64,000 bases of DNA from Leifsonia sp. 1010. Lineage in GTDB: Bacteria; Actinomycetota; Actinomycetes; Actinomycetales; Microbacteriaceae. Made by a program: the position numbers and the translations under genes. The stretch spans positions 1 through 64,000 of the forward strand of contig NZ_JAVDSL010000001.1 in NCBI RefSeq assembly GCF_031455295.1. Reading direction: 5' to 3'. Below the pieces are notes generated by a model. That model saw only the letters and a list, made by a program, of their open reading frames with translations. It had not been told where the DNA came from and did no database searches. Positions 53,430 to 61,429 of this stretch are shown here, piece by piece. Position 1 is the stretch's first letter; each line of letters begins with the position of its first letter.

Positions 53430-54335
53430 TCAGGCGTGCCGGAAGGACACCGGCTGGCCGGGCCGCAGCTGGGCGAAGGCATCGAGCGAGCCGTCGGCCA
53501 CGACGGCGATCACCGGGTACCCGCCGGTGACCGGATGGTCGGCGAGCAGCACGGTCGGACGGCCGTCGGGCGAGACCTGCACGGCGCCGGCGACCATCGG
53601 CTCGCTCGGGAGCTCGTGACGGATCGCCCGCTCCAGCAGCGGATCGGGATGCGGGGTGACGCCCGCCGCGTGTGCGGGCGCCCGCACGGGGTCGAGCCGC
53701 GCGCCGATGCGGTCGCTCTCGGCCGCGACGCGCCACTCGACGGAGAAGAAGGACTCCAGCGCCCGGTGGGTGAACCAGTCGGCTCGGGGGCCTGCGTGAG
53801 CGCGCACCTCGACGGCCCCGGGCGTCGGGTCGGCGACCGGGACGAAGTCCAGCAGCGGGAGGTCGGAGCCGGGATGCTCGCCGATCGGTACCAGGTCACC
53901 CGCCTGCAGGGGCGCCGGCCCGAGACCGGCGAGCGTGTCGCGGGAGCGCGACCCGAGAACCGGAAGCGCAGCCACCCCGCCGCGCACGGCCAGGTACCAG
54001 CGCAGTCCGGCCGTCGCCGCTCCGATCCGCAGCACCTGCCCAGAACGTGCTCGCACGGCCTGGTGCGCATCCACTGGGCGATCGTCGAGGAGAATCGAGC
54101 CGACGGCTCCGGTGACCGCGAACCAGGTGTCGCGCCCGAAGCGCGCCTCGAATGCGCCGAGGAGCACCTCGATTCCCGCGTCGCCCTCGTCGTTGCCGAG
54201 CAACCGGTTGCCCAGCCGCAGAGCGGTCCGGTCGAGGGCACCCGATCGGCCGACCCCGAGAGCCGCGAAACCGGGCCGCCCGAGGTCCTGGATGAGTGCG
54301 AGGGCACCGGGGCTCAGGATGCGCAGGCCGCTCAT
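53430..54335 (-). CDS. pxpC: 5-oxoprolinase subunit C
   Basis: A 301-residue KipA/PxpC protein (AHS2-type cyclophilin-like fold). It starts LRILSPGALALIQDLGRPGFAALGVGRSGALDR, contains YLAVRGGVAALPVLGSRSRD and ends VTGGYPVIAVVADGSLDAFAQLRPGQPVSF, all family landmarks. With PxpA and PxpB it hydrolyses 5-oxoproline to glutamate using ATP. Its start overlaps pxpB by four bases; it is the last gene of the operon. Confidence 0.96.
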   Translation of the reverse strand: MSGLRILSPGALALIQDLGRPGFAALGVGRSGALDRTALRLGNRLLGNDEGDAGIEVLLGAFEARFGRDTWFAVTGAVGSILLDDRPVDAHQAVRARSGQVLRIGAATAGLRWYLAVRGGVAALPVLGSRSRDTLAGLGPAPLQAGDLVPIGEHPGSDLPLLDFVPVADPTPGAVEVRAHAGPRADWFTHRALESFFSVEWRVAAESDRIGARLDPVRAPAHAAGVTPHPDPLLERAIRHELPSEPMVAGAVQVSPDGRPTVLLADHPVTGGYPVIAVVADGSLDAFAQLRPGQPVSFRHA

Positions 54336-54958
54336 CGCACCTCCCGGAAGCGCACGACCGTCCCAGGCCGGAGCAGCGCGGGAGGATCGGCCGTCTCATC
54401 CCACAGCGTCGCGTCGGTGCGGCCGATGAGCTGCCAGCCGCCCGGACTCGGTCGTGGATACACGCCGCTGAACGTTCCTGCGAGGCCGACCGACCCCGGC
54501 GGCACCGCCGTGCGCGGCGTCGCCCGGCGCGGGACCTCCAGCGCGCCGCCCACCGGGCTGTCGCTCACCAGGTAGGCGAAGCCGGGCGCGAAGCCGCCGA
54601 AGGCGACCCGCCACGGGGTGCCGGTGTGGAACGCGACGACCTCCGCCTCGGTCCGCTCGGTGAGCCGGGCGACCTCCGCGAGGTCGTCGCCGTCGTAGCG
54701 GACGTCCAGTTCGACGACCCGCTCCTCGACAGCGCCGGCGGGCAGGGGCTGCGTGCGCTCGACCCAGCCGCGGGCTGCGCTGAGCGACAGGATGCGTGGC
54801 TCGACCATGACCGCGATGGTGCGGGCGGCGGGCACCAGCTCCACAACGCCCTCCGGCCGCGTCGCCTCGAGCCCGCGGAAGAGGGCGAGCACGGCATCCA
54901 GCCCGTCCAGCTCCACGAGCAGGGCGTGGTCGCCGTAGGGCAGGATGCGTGCGGTCAT
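54332..54958 (-). CDS. pxpB: 5-oxoprolinase subunit B
   Basis: A 208-residue KipI/PxpB protein (AHS1 fold). Landmarks are ILPYGDHALLVEL near the start and FGGFAPGFAYLVSD, RRATPRTAVPPGSVGLAG and YPRPSPGGWQLIGRT near the end. In Bacillus the homologue was first known as inhibitor of kinase KinA. The start at 54958 overlaps pxpA by four bases; the longer frame lies inside pxpA. Confidence 0.96.
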   Translation of the reverse strand: MTARILPYGDHALLVELDGLDAVLALFRGLEATRPEGVVELVPAARTIAVMVEPRILSLSAARGWVERTQPLPAGAVEERVVELDVRYDGDDLAEVARLTERTEAEVVAFHTGTPWRVAFGGFAPGFAYLVSDSPVGGALEVPRRATPRTAVPPGSVGLAGTFSGVYPRPSPGGWQLIGRTDATLWDETADPPALLRPGTVVRFREVR

Positions 54959-55716
54959 GCGAACGGCTCCACGCGCACTCCGGATGCGCCGAGCGCACCA
55001 CGCACCGCGAGCGCCATCGCGACCGCACCCGGGGTGTCGCCGTGGACGCACAGCGAGTCCACCTCGACGGGGATGTCGGTGCCGTCGACGGCGACGACGC
55101 GGCCCTCGGTGACCATGCGCACGGCCCGCGCCGCGATCTCCCCGTCGTCGGAGAGCAGCGCACCCGGTTCGGTGCGCGGCACCAGCGTGCCGTCGGAGCG
55201 GTAGCCGCGGTCGACGAACGCCTCGCGGACGAACCGGACTCCGGCATCATCCGCCGCGCGTTCCACCGCGGAGCCGGCCAGTCCGAGCAGGGCGAGCGTC
55301 GGGTCGAAGGCGGCCACCGCATCCACCACAGCCCGTGCCTGAGCCGCGTCGCGCACGATACGGTTGTACAGCGCGCCGTGGGGCTTGACGTAGCGCACGG
55401 AGGTTCCGGCCACCCGGGCGACCCCCGCGAGCGCGGCGAGCTGGTACAGCACCTCGTCGCGGAGCTCGCCGGCGGGCACGTCCATCGCGCGCCGCCCGAA
55501 TCCCGCCAGGTCGCGATAGGACACATGGGCGCCGACGGTCACGCCGTTCGCGGCGGCCTCGCGGCAGGTCGCGAGCATCGTGGACGGGTCGCCCGCGTGG
55601 AAGCCGCAGGCGACGTTCGCACTGGAGACCACCCGCAGCAGTGCGGCGTCGTCGCCCATCGACCAAGCGCCGAACGACTCCCCCAGGTCGCTGTTGAGGT
55701 CGACGGAACGGCTCAT
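54955..55716 (-). CDS. pxpA: 5-oxoprolinase subunit A (LamB/YcsF family)
   Basis: A 253-residue YcsF/PxpA protein. It starts VDLNSDLGESFGAWSMGDD and contains SSANVACGFHAGDPSTM, GAHVSYRDLAGFGRR and YVKPHGALYN, with the acidic and histidine residues expected in a metal-type active site. The start at 55716 overlaps the CGNR regulator stop by four bases (ATGA), so all four genes are chained by such overlaps. Confidence 0.97.
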   Translation of the reverse strand: MSRSVDLNSDLGESFGAWSMGDDAALLRVVSSANVACGFHAGDPSTMLATCREAAANGVTVGAHVSYRDLAGFGRRAMDVPAGELRDEVLYQLAALAGVARVAGTSVRYVKPHGALYNRIVRDAAQARAVVDAVAAFDPTLALLGLAGSAVERAADDAGVRFVREAFVDRGYRSDGTLVPRTEPGALLSDDGEIAARAVRMVTEGRVVAVDGTDIPVEVDSLCVHGDTPGAVAMALAVRGALGASGVRVEPFA

Positions 55717-56369
55717 GCCCCTATTGTGGCGTGCGCCTTCGGCCCGCGGGCCGCACGGGCGCGATGAGCACGCACCTTCGCGCGGTTGCCGCAGCGCTGC
55801 ATCGAACACCAGCGCCGGGTGCCGCTGCGCGAGGTGTCGAGGTAGACGAGCTCGCAGTCGTCGGCCGAGCACTCGCGGATGCGGCCGTCGACGTCCGGGC
55901 CGAAGAGGCGCACCGCATCCCGGGCGATGGTGCCAAGGGCCTGATGCGGACGCGCGTTCGTGCGCCCCGCCTGGCGCCCACCACCGGCGAGGACCGGCGG
56001 GATGTCGGGAGTCGCCGCGAAGAGGTTGACCACGTCGATGTCGTCGGGCGACAGCTCGTCGCCGCGGCTGGCCTGGCGCGCGAGGCGGCCGATGGCGGTC
56101 CGGAGGGTGCGGGCGTCGCGGAACTCGCGGTCACCGGCCGTCGGCGCGACCTCGGGGAACCGCTCGACCAGCCAGGCGTTGAGGCCGTGGGCGTCACGGA
56201 CGGCATGCCGGTCGGGGTCGTTGTCGCCGTCCGTGTCGGCCGCGTGCGCGAACTCGCCGGTGTAGGCGAAGTCGAGGGCGAGCGACCCGGAGTCGAACCA
56301 CCAGCGCTGACCATCGCTGGGCTCCATCCATTGTCCGGTGCCTCGGGTGAGAATCGCTTCGGTCGCCAT
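55713..56369 (-). CDS. CGNR zinc-finger transcription regulator (ABATE domain)
   Basis: A 218-residue regulator. The N-terminal ABATE domain (about residues 25-150) is followed by a zinc finger at the C terminus: ECSADDC, then CSMQRCGNRAKVRAHRARA, where the CGNR signature starts at residue 193. It is the first gene of the pxpABC operon and presumably controls it. A near-perfect palindrome lies two bases upstream of the start codon and covers the -10 box, so self-regulation is likely. The start at 56369 has no ribosome site, as expected for a leaderless gene. Confidence 0.93.
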   Translation of the reverse strand: MATEAILTRGTGQWMEPSDGQRWWFDSGSLALDFAYTGEFAHAADTDGDNDPDRHAVRDAHGLNAWLVERFPEVAPTAGDREFRDARTLRTAIGRLARQASRGDELSPDDIDVVNLFAATPDIPPVLAGGGRQAGRTNARPHQALGTIARDAVRLFGPDVDGRIRECSADDCELVYLDTSRSGTRRWCSMQRCGNRAKVRAHRARAARGPKAHATIGA

Positions 56370-56370
56370 G

Positions 56371-56389
56371 TAACCAACATAGTCGGTTA
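56371..56389 (-). promoter_or_regulatory. operator palindrome over -10 of CGNR-pxp operon
   Basis: TAACCAAC-ATA-GTCGGTTA has 8-base arms with one mismatch. On the minus strand its middle includes TATGTT, a TANNNT -10 box ending six bases before the ATG at 56369. Binding here would block polymerase, so a repressor (possibly the CGNR protein itself) is the simplest reading. Confidence 0.65.
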
Positions 56390-56450
56390 GCGACAGCTCC
56401 CCGGGCGGGGCTTTCGCCTCCCAGCCTAGCCCTCGCCCGAGCCCCTCCCG

Positions 56451-56501
56451 TGGGTCGCAACACGCCGTTATGGGCACGCCATAACGGCGCGTCGCGACCC
56501 A
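56451..56501. repeat. 51-bp imperfect inverted repeat
   Basis: Two 23-base arms (56451-56473 and 56479-56501) are separated by GCACG and match at 21 of 23 positions; the outer part is TGGGTCGC and the inner part CGCCGTTATGG. The two mismatches would be G-U pairs in RNA from the minus strand. It lies between the divergent CGNR and GNAT genes. Confidence 0.75.
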
Positions 56502-56546
56502 TCGGCGGACCGGAAGCGGCCAGCAGCGCCCTGGCATACTGGGCGG

Positions 56547-57155
56547 ATGACCGCCACCCGCCCGGACCCGGCCACCGCGCTCGAGGGTGCGACCGTCCGT
56601 CTGCGTGCCCTCACCCTCGACGACCTGCCCGACCTGTTCGACGCGATCGGGCATCCCGAGGTCTTCGCCGGCGGCTGGGGAGGCGGTCCGGCCGCGTATC
56701 GCGACACCTACGAGGAGTGGCGGGAGTTCATCCTCCGCTACCTCGCCTGGGACACCGCGAACGTGACGGCCGTCGTGCTCCGCGAGGGCGACCGCCTGGT
56801 CGGTACGACCACGCTGGGCGACTTCGACCTGGTCAACCGCTCCGCCCACATCGGCTGGACCGCCTACGCTCCCGAGACCTGGGGCACGCTGGTGAACGCC
56901 GAGACCAAGCGGCTGCTGCTCGGGACGGCGTTCGACCACGGATTCGAACGCGTCAAGCTGCAGGCGGATGTGCTCAACGCGCGGTCACGCGCCGCGATCC
57001 TCCGCCTCGGCGCGCAGTTCGAGGGCGTCCTGCGGCACACCCAGCTGCGCGCGGACGGGACCTGGCGCGACACGGCCGTGTACTCCATCCTCAGCGAGGA
57101 ATGGCCGAGCGTGCGGGACGGTCTGGACGCACGGCTCGGCGTCGCGCACGCCTGA
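56547..57155 (+). CDS. GNAT family N-acetyltransferase
   Basis: A 202-residue protein of the RimJ/RimL-like GNAT group. After VRLRALTLDDLPDLFDAIGHPEV come VVLREGDRLVGTTTLGDFD (strand 4), then the acetyl-CoA loop region ETKRLLLGTAFDHGFERVKLQADVLNARSRAAILRLGA. The substrate is unknown; relatives acetylate ribosomal proteins, peptides or antibiotics. A CATACT -10-like box ends six bases before the ATG, so it may be leaderless. Confidence 0.92.
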   Translation: MTATRPDPATALEGATVRLRALTLDDLPDLFDAIGHPEVFAGGWGGGPAAYRDTYEEWREFILRYLAWDTANVTAVVLREGDRLVGTTTLGDFDLVNRSAHIGWTAYAPETWGTLVNAETKRLLLGTAFDHGFERVKLQADVLNARSRAAILRLGAQFEGVLRHTQLRADGTWRDTAVYSILSEEWPSVRDGLDARLGVAHA

Positions 57156-57156
57156 C

Positions 57157-57184
57157 GGTCGGCCGAGCAGGCAGACGGCCGACC
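57157..57184. terminator. bidirectional terminator
   Basis: A perfect 8-bp stem GGTCGGCC/GGCCGACC (57157-57164, 57177-57184) with a 12-base loop fills the whole gap between the convergent GNAT and SprT-like genes. Confidence 0.65.
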
Positions 57185-57185
57185 G

Positions 57186-57683
57186 CTACTCGGTCGCTGC
57201 CGCCGCGGCCGTGCGCCGCTGCGCCGGCGACACCTCGCGGTGCTGCCAGGAGATGAGGTTGGCCGCGTCGAAGCGGCGGCTGCACGCACCGCAGGCGAGC
57301 GCGCGAGCCGGCTTGCGGTAGCGGTAGTGGGTGTGCCCGTTCGGGCAGGTACCGACCCACGGGGCCAGGTCATCGGCGATCGCTCCGCCGTGCAGACGCT
57401 TGCCCTCGTACCCGAGGTCGAGCGCGATGGCGCGCCAGCGCGGCCCGTGCCCGGCGTGGGATCCGGCGAGCGCGTGGGCCACCTCGTGGAGGAGGATCTG
57501 GTGGATCTCGTCGTCCTCGTACCGCGCCGCCAGGTAGCGCGAGACCGTGATCCGCTTCGACGTGTAGTTGCACAGGCCGGCGCGCGTCTTGGCGTTGTCG
57601 AAGCCGAAGCTCCAGACGGCCGGGTCGAGGTGGAGGGCGATCAGCGCTTCCGCCCAGCGGCGCACACGGTCGAGTTCGGCCAT
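57186..57683 (-). CDS. SprT-like zinc metalloprotease domain protein
   Basis: A 165-residue SprT-like protein. The metal site is HEVAHALAGSHAGHG (residues 66-80), with His66, His70 and probably His76 or His79 as ligands and Glu67 as catalytic base. A C-terminal zinc ribbon follows: CPNGHTH... and CGACSRRF. Relatives in eukaryotes (Spartan) cut DNA-protein crosslinks; bacterial function is not settled. It is convergent with the GNAT gene and separated from it by a hairpin. Confidence 0.9.
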   Translation of the reverse strand: MAELDRVRRWAEALIALHLDPAVWSFGFDNAKTRAGLCNYTSKRITVSRYLAARYEDDEIHQILLHEVAHALAGSHAGHGPRWRAIALDLGYEGKRLHGGAIADDLAPWVGTCPNGHTHYRYRKPARALACGACSRRFDAANLISWQHREVSPAQRRTAAAAATE

Positions 57684-57731
57684 CAGCGACGGTTCCCGTC
57701 CGGAGCGCTCCCTACCTCCATGACGTGCATC

Positions 57732-58295
57732 CTACGCGTGATCGGGGTCGCCCTCGCCGCGCTCCCCGCGTGCTGCCCCGCGCTGTGCGTCGAGCGCCGA
57801 CTGCACGACGGCGACCGCGGTCAGGGCCGCCTGGATCTCGGCGGGCGACGCGCCCAGCTTCTCGCGCAGGAAGACGGCCGCGGTCATGTCGGCGAGCGCG
57901 TTCTCGTAGTCGCCGGTGTCGAAGTAGACCTTGCCGCGGCTCTGGATGGCGAACGCCTCCAGCGCCGTCCACTCCCGACCACGCGCCTCATCGACGCAGC
58001 CGGTCAGCTCCACGACGGCCTCATCGGTCTTGCCCTGGTACTGCAGCACCTGGGCGCGGCGGATGCGCGCGCCGAGGAGCTGCTCGCGGTCTCCGGTGAA
58101 CCGCGCCTGACGAACCGCCTCGTTGCCGACCTCGATCGCCTCGTCGAGCCGGCCCAGCAGCCGCAGCAGCACCGTCTTCTCGTTGAGCGCGCTGAGACTG
58201 CGCAAGCTGCCCAGCTCCTCCAGACGCTCGCCGGCAGCGCGCAGATCGACGCGTTCGCGCAGGGTGGTCGGATCGTATCCGAGGATGATGCTCAG
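57732..58295 (-). CDS. TPR-like protein with probable CTG start
   Basis: A 187-residue, mainly helical protein with TPR-like repeats (GRLDEAIEVGNEAVRQARF, then GKTDEAVVELTGCVDEARG, then GDYENALADMTAAVFLREK). The frame has no ATG or GTG upstream of residue 31; the first ordinary start, TTG at 58205, would cut a helix. A CTG at 58295 lies seven bases after GGGAG and gives an N terminus SIILGYDPTTLRERVDLR in frame with the rest, so I take it as the start. It is 65 bases downstream of the sugar dehydrogenase gene. It may be a scaffold; function unknown. Confidence 0.75.
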   Translation of the reverse strand: MSIILGYDPTTLRERVDLRAAGERLEELGSLRSLSALNEKTVLLRLLGRLDEAIEVGNEAVRQARFTGDREQLLGARIRRAQVLQYQGKTDEAVVELTGCVDEARGREWTALEAFAIQSRGKVYFDTGDYENALADMTAAVFLREKLGASPAEIQAALTAVAVVQSALDAQRGAARGERGEGDPDHA

Positions 58296-58360
58296 GGTTC
58301 TGCTCCCGATCGGTGGTTCCCCCCAAGACTACCCGCAGGAGGGCCCCCGCTCGGGTGAGG

Positions 58361-59530
58361 TCAGCCCGGACGTTTGACGGACTGAGCGGGAACGAGCGGA
58401 GCCTCGACGAGCCGGTCGTCGCCGGAGCGGGGCGAACCGCGTCCATCGGTGTTGTTCGTGAGCAGCCACAAGCGGTCACCGACGGCGACCACGTCGCGCA
58501 GCCGCCCCAGCTCGCCCTCGAAGAACGGCGCCGCGGTCACCGGGGCCGCTCCGTCGGTCGACCAGGCCGTCCACAGCCTCTCGCCGCGCAGCGCCGCCAG
58601 GAAGATGGTGTCGCCGACGACCGCCAGGCCACTGGGACTCGCCGCATCCGTCGGCCACTGGTAGACGGGGTCGGTGTACTTCGGATCGCCGCCGACGCCC
58701 TCGACGACGGGCCATCCGTAGTTCGACCCCGGGCGGATGATGTTGAGCTCGTCCCAGGTGTTCTGCCCGAACTCGCTCGCCCACATCGTGCCACGCGAAT
58801 CCCAGCCGATCCCCTGCGGGTTGCGGTGTCCGTACGACCAGACCGGCGAGCCGGGGAACGGGTTGTCTCCCGGAACCTGACCCTCCGGGGTGATGCGCAG
58901 GATCTTGCCGCCGAGCGAGGCGATGTCCTGGGCGTTGCCGGGGTTCGACGCGTCCCCGGCGGTCACGTACAGCATCCCGTCGGGGCCGAACGCGAGGCGT
59001 CCACCGTCGTGATTCGACGCCTTCGGGATGCCGGTGAGCACGGGCTCCGGCGCCCCGATCGCGTAGCTCCCCGGCACTCCGGACAACGGCAGGCGCACCA
59101 CCCGGTTGTCGTCTGCGGTGGTGAGGTACGCGTAGAGGTACTTCGGTGCGGACTCGGCCGGCACCGCGAGCCCGAGCAGGCCGCTCTCGCCGGTGTGGAC
59201 GACGCCGGGGACGGTGCCGACCGTGCGGAGTCCGCCCTGCGGCAGCCGCTCCCGGATGGTGCCGGAGTCACGCTCGCTGATCAGTGCCGATGCGCTCGGC
59301 AGCGGGACGACCGACCAGGGCGACTCCAGCCCGGTCTCGAGCACGGTCGTCTGCCCGCTCGGCTGCCACGGGATGGCGGCGACCGGCGCGGATGATGCCG
59401 TGGGACGGGGCGTGGACGTCGGTGTGCGCGTCACCGTCGGCTGCGGGGGCGGAGGAGTCGAGCATCCCGCAAGAACGAGCACGGCCGCCGTCAGAGCCAG
59501 GAGGCTCAGGCGGCGGCCGTGACGGAACAT
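58361..59530 (-). CDS. lipoprotein PQQ-type glucose/sorbosone dehydrogenase
   Basis: A 389-residue exported lipoprotein. The signal peptide ends with a lipobox (LVLAGC, Cys23), then a Pro/Thr linker, then a six-bladed propeller of the GSDH family: VVHTGESGLLGLAV, SNHDGGRLAFGPDGMLYV, YGHRNPQGIGWD and WASEFGQNTWDELN. Family members oxidise aldose sugars with PQQ; no PQQ synthesis genes are in view, so cofactor may be taken from outside. It follows the DUF427 gene by 15 bases. Confidence 0.94.
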   Translation of the reverse strand: MFRHGRRLSLLALTAAVLVLAGCSTPPPPQPTVTRTPTSTPRPTASSAPVAAIPWQPSGQTTVLETGLESPWSVVPLPSASALISERDSGTIRERLPQGGLRTVGTVPGVVHTGESGLLGLAVPAESAPKYLYAYLTTADDNRVVRLPLSGVPGSYAIGAPEPVLTGIPKASNHDGGRLAFGPDGMLYVTAGDASNPGNAQDIASLGGKILRITPEGQVPGDNPFPGSPVWSYGHRNPQGIGWDSRGTMWASEFGQNTWDELNIIRPGSNYGWPVVEGVGGDPKYTDPVYQWPTDAASPSGLAVVGDTIFLAALRGERLWTAWSTDGAAPVTAAPFFEGELGRLRDVVAVGDRLWLLTNNTDGRGSPRSGDDRLVEAPLVPAQSVKRPG

Positions 59531-59545
59531 CGCGACTCCCGGTCG

Positions 59546-59848
59546 TCAGTCGACGACGCGGACGTCCTTCCAGAACGCGACGTAGTTGCTGTAGTCCTTG
59601 CCCACCCGGTCGAAGGAGCTCGGGTACGGCGTCGGGTAGCTCCACGCGCGGTCCTGCAGCAGGCCGTCGTCCGACTTCACGGAGAAGTACTGGCACTCAC
59701 CCTTCCACGGACACGTGTACGGGGTGTCGCTCTCTACGAGGTACTCGGACTTGACGCTCGCCGGAGGGAAGTACCAGTTGCCCTCGATGCGGATGAGGTC
59801 CTCCTGCGGGGCCTCGGCGATCACGGTGTCGTTCAGCACGGCTTTCAT
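59546..59848 (-). CDS. DUF427 domain protein
   Basis: A 100-residue single-domain DUF427 protein. Family features are FNDTVIAEA-type start (here VLNDTVIAEAPQE), GNWYFPPASV, the DTPYTCPWKGECQYF core and RAWSYPTPYP. Function is unknown for the family. The ATG at 59848 has AGGAGG upstream. It probably forms a unit with the dehydrogenase gene just downstream. Confidence 0.93.
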   Translation of the reverse strand: MKAVLNDTVIAEAPQEDLIRIEGNWYFPPASVKSEYLVESDTPYTCPWKGECQYFSVKSDDGLLQDRAWSYPTPYPSSFDRVGKDYSNYVAFWKDVRVVD

Positions 59849-59890
59849 CGATAAAACCTCCTGTTCACGGCAACGTACGCCGATCGGCGA

Positions 59891-60496
59891 TCATTCCGCC
59901 GCGAGCGCACCGTTCTGGCGGGGAGCTCGGAGCACCGTCACAGCGTCGGACGAATCGAGCCGGCCCGCGGGGGCGATGTCGGCCGGGGTGGCGCCCGCTG
60001 CCACGCGCTCCTGGCCCGAGACAGAGGCCGTCAGCAGATGCGCGACGGCGCCCCGCAGTCCGGTGAACGCCGCGCAGGCCGCCGCGGCCTCCGGAGAGGA
60101 GTAGTCGATACCGACCGAGGCCAGCGCATCCACCACGGCACCCGCCGCCAGCAGGTCCTCCACGGCGAAACGGGTCGACCCGGACGGGGTCGCACCTCCC
60201 GCGGCCACGACGGCGATCATCGCGCGGCGGCCGAGACGGACCTGCTCCGCGAGGATCCAGCGAGCGACGGAGGTGGCGTCGGTCAGTCCGGCGGCCAGCA
60301 CGGCGCCGTCGCCGGGCAGTTCAGGCGCGGGGACATCGGCGAGCGCATCCACCCACACCACCACATCGGCGTCGGCCGCGACGGCGGCGGCGCCGTCAGC
60401 CGCCCAGTCGAACCGCACCTGGTACTTGGCCTGGCGGTGCGCGGCCGGGATCTCGGAGGGGATCGTGTCGGAGTCGAGAGAGGTCGGCTGAGTCAC
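59891..60496 (-). CDS. 2-phosphosulfolactate phosphatase (ComB)-like protein
   Basis: A 201-residue protein resembling ComB: VVVWVDALADVPA, AVVAAGGATPSGSTRFAVEDLLAAGAV, YSSPEAAAACAAF and LDSSDAVTVL. ComB acts in coenzyme M synthesis in archaea, a pathway not expected here, so the substrate is probably different. The GTG start at 60496 overlaps the EVE-gene stop (GTGA). A TACGAT box also ends six bases before the GTG, so the gene may have its own leaderless start as well. Confidence 0.8.
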   Translation of the reverse strand: MTQPTSLDSDTIPSEIPAAHRQAKYQVRFDWAADGAAAVAADADVVVWVDALADVPAPELPGDGAVLAAGLTDATSVARWILAEQVRLGRRAMIAVVAAGGATPSGSTRFAVEDLLAAGAVVDALASVGIDYSSPEAAAACAAFTGLRGAVAHLLTASVSGQERVAAGATPADIAPAGRLDSSDAVTVLRAPRQNGALAAE

Positions 60497-60990
60497 CGGG
60501 CCATCGTAATGCGGTGGTCGGCGCGGCGCGGCCGTGTTTCGCCCGGTGACGGGCGCATCTGCCGGCGGATCAGCTCGAAGTCGTGCCGGGACAACTCGAT
60601 GAGCCCGCGGCGCAGCTGGTACCCCCAGTCCGGCTTGTCGCGGGTGAAGTCGAGAGCGCCGAGCAGCGGACGGATGGGCGTCGCCACGGCGTCGTGATCC
60701 CACTCGACCCGTCGCCGCCACGGCTTGAAATCCGACGCCGGACCCTGCATCGCCGGCCCCTGCGTCACCTGGAACACCTCGTCGTCGGCCAGGCGGCCGA
60801 CGGCCGTGAACTGCTTCAGCGGCTCGCCGTCCGGATACGAAGCCCTGGGCGAGTAGTACACGAAACCGTCGGCCGGCCCCATCCGCTCCAGCGGCGCCCG
60901 GGCGCCGTGGTTGACCTGCGCGAAGCCGCCCGCGACGCCGCGCAGCACGTGATCGAGCTGCACAACGCCCAGCCAGTAACGGATCGCCAT
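60493..60990 (-). CDS. EVE domain protein
   Basis: A 165-residue single EVE domain (PUA-like fold). Landmarks are YWLGVVQLDHVLRGVAGGFAQVNHG, RMGPADGFVYYSPR, LKQFTAVGRLADDEVFQV and PWRRRVEWD. EVE domains bind modified nucleotides in DNA or RNA and often belong to restriction or stress systems, though no such gene adjoins it here. The start at 60990 is preceded by GGGAG. It is coupled to the ComB-like gene downstream. Confidence 0.92.
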   Translation of the reverse strand: MAIRYWLGVVQLDHVLRGVAGGFAQVNHGARAPLERMGPADGFVYYSPRASYPDGEPLKQFTAVGRLADDEVFQVTQGPAMQGPASDFKPWRRRVEWDHDAVATPIRPLLGALDFTRDKPDWGYQLRRGLIELSRHDFELIRRQMRPSPGETRPRRADHRITMAR

Positions 60991-61090
60991 GCTCCCGTTG
61001 TAGCGCACACCACCGTCACCCGTGTCGAAAGCACCGCATCCCATTCGACGCATGGATGACTCCAGACGTGTTCGACGAGAGGATGGGACC

Positions 61091-61429
61091 ATGCGTTTCG
61101 TGCTGATGGCGCAGGCCGAGGAGGGCGACGGCGTCGAGCCGGCCGTCCGGGACCGTGCCGCCCTCGACCGCTACGAGCAGGAGCTGGTGCGCGCAGGAGT
61201 GCTGCTCGCGGCCGAGGCGCTCGAGCCGACGGGAGCCTGCGCGCGCATCCACTTCGACGGCGAGAGCCGCACCCTCGACCGCTCGCCGCGCCCGTCGGCC
61301 GCCCGGGTGACCGGACTGTGGATGCTGCAGACCGCCGGCGAAGACGAGGCGCTCGAGTGGGCCCGACGGCTGCCGCTGACGCGCGGGAGCGTCGAGGTGC
61401 GCCGGGTGGCGGGCGACGTGGGCCGATGA
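61091..61429 (+). CDS. YCII-related protein linked to ECF42 sigma
   Basis: A 112-residue YCII/DGPF-type protein: MRFVLMAQAEEG, RYEQELVRAGVLLAAEALEP and EALEWARRLPLTRGSVEVR. The DGPF motif typical of sigma-linked members is replaced (the region reads TLDRSPRPSAARVTG). The start at 61091 has GAGAGG upstream. It overlaps the sigma-factor gene by four bases, the usual arrangement for ECF42 systems, where several such proteins are regulated by or modulate the sigma factor. Confidence 0.92.
   Translation: MRFVLMAQAEEGDGVEPAVRDRAALDRYEQELVRAGVLLAAEALEPTGACARIHFDGESRTLDRSPRPSAARVTGLWMLQTAGEDEALEWARRLPLTRGSVEVRRVAGDVGR

Noticed and set aside
57240-58358. 372-codon plus-strand frame across the SprT-like and TPR genes
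   Set aside because: It is antisense to two well-supported genes and has no recognisable domain.
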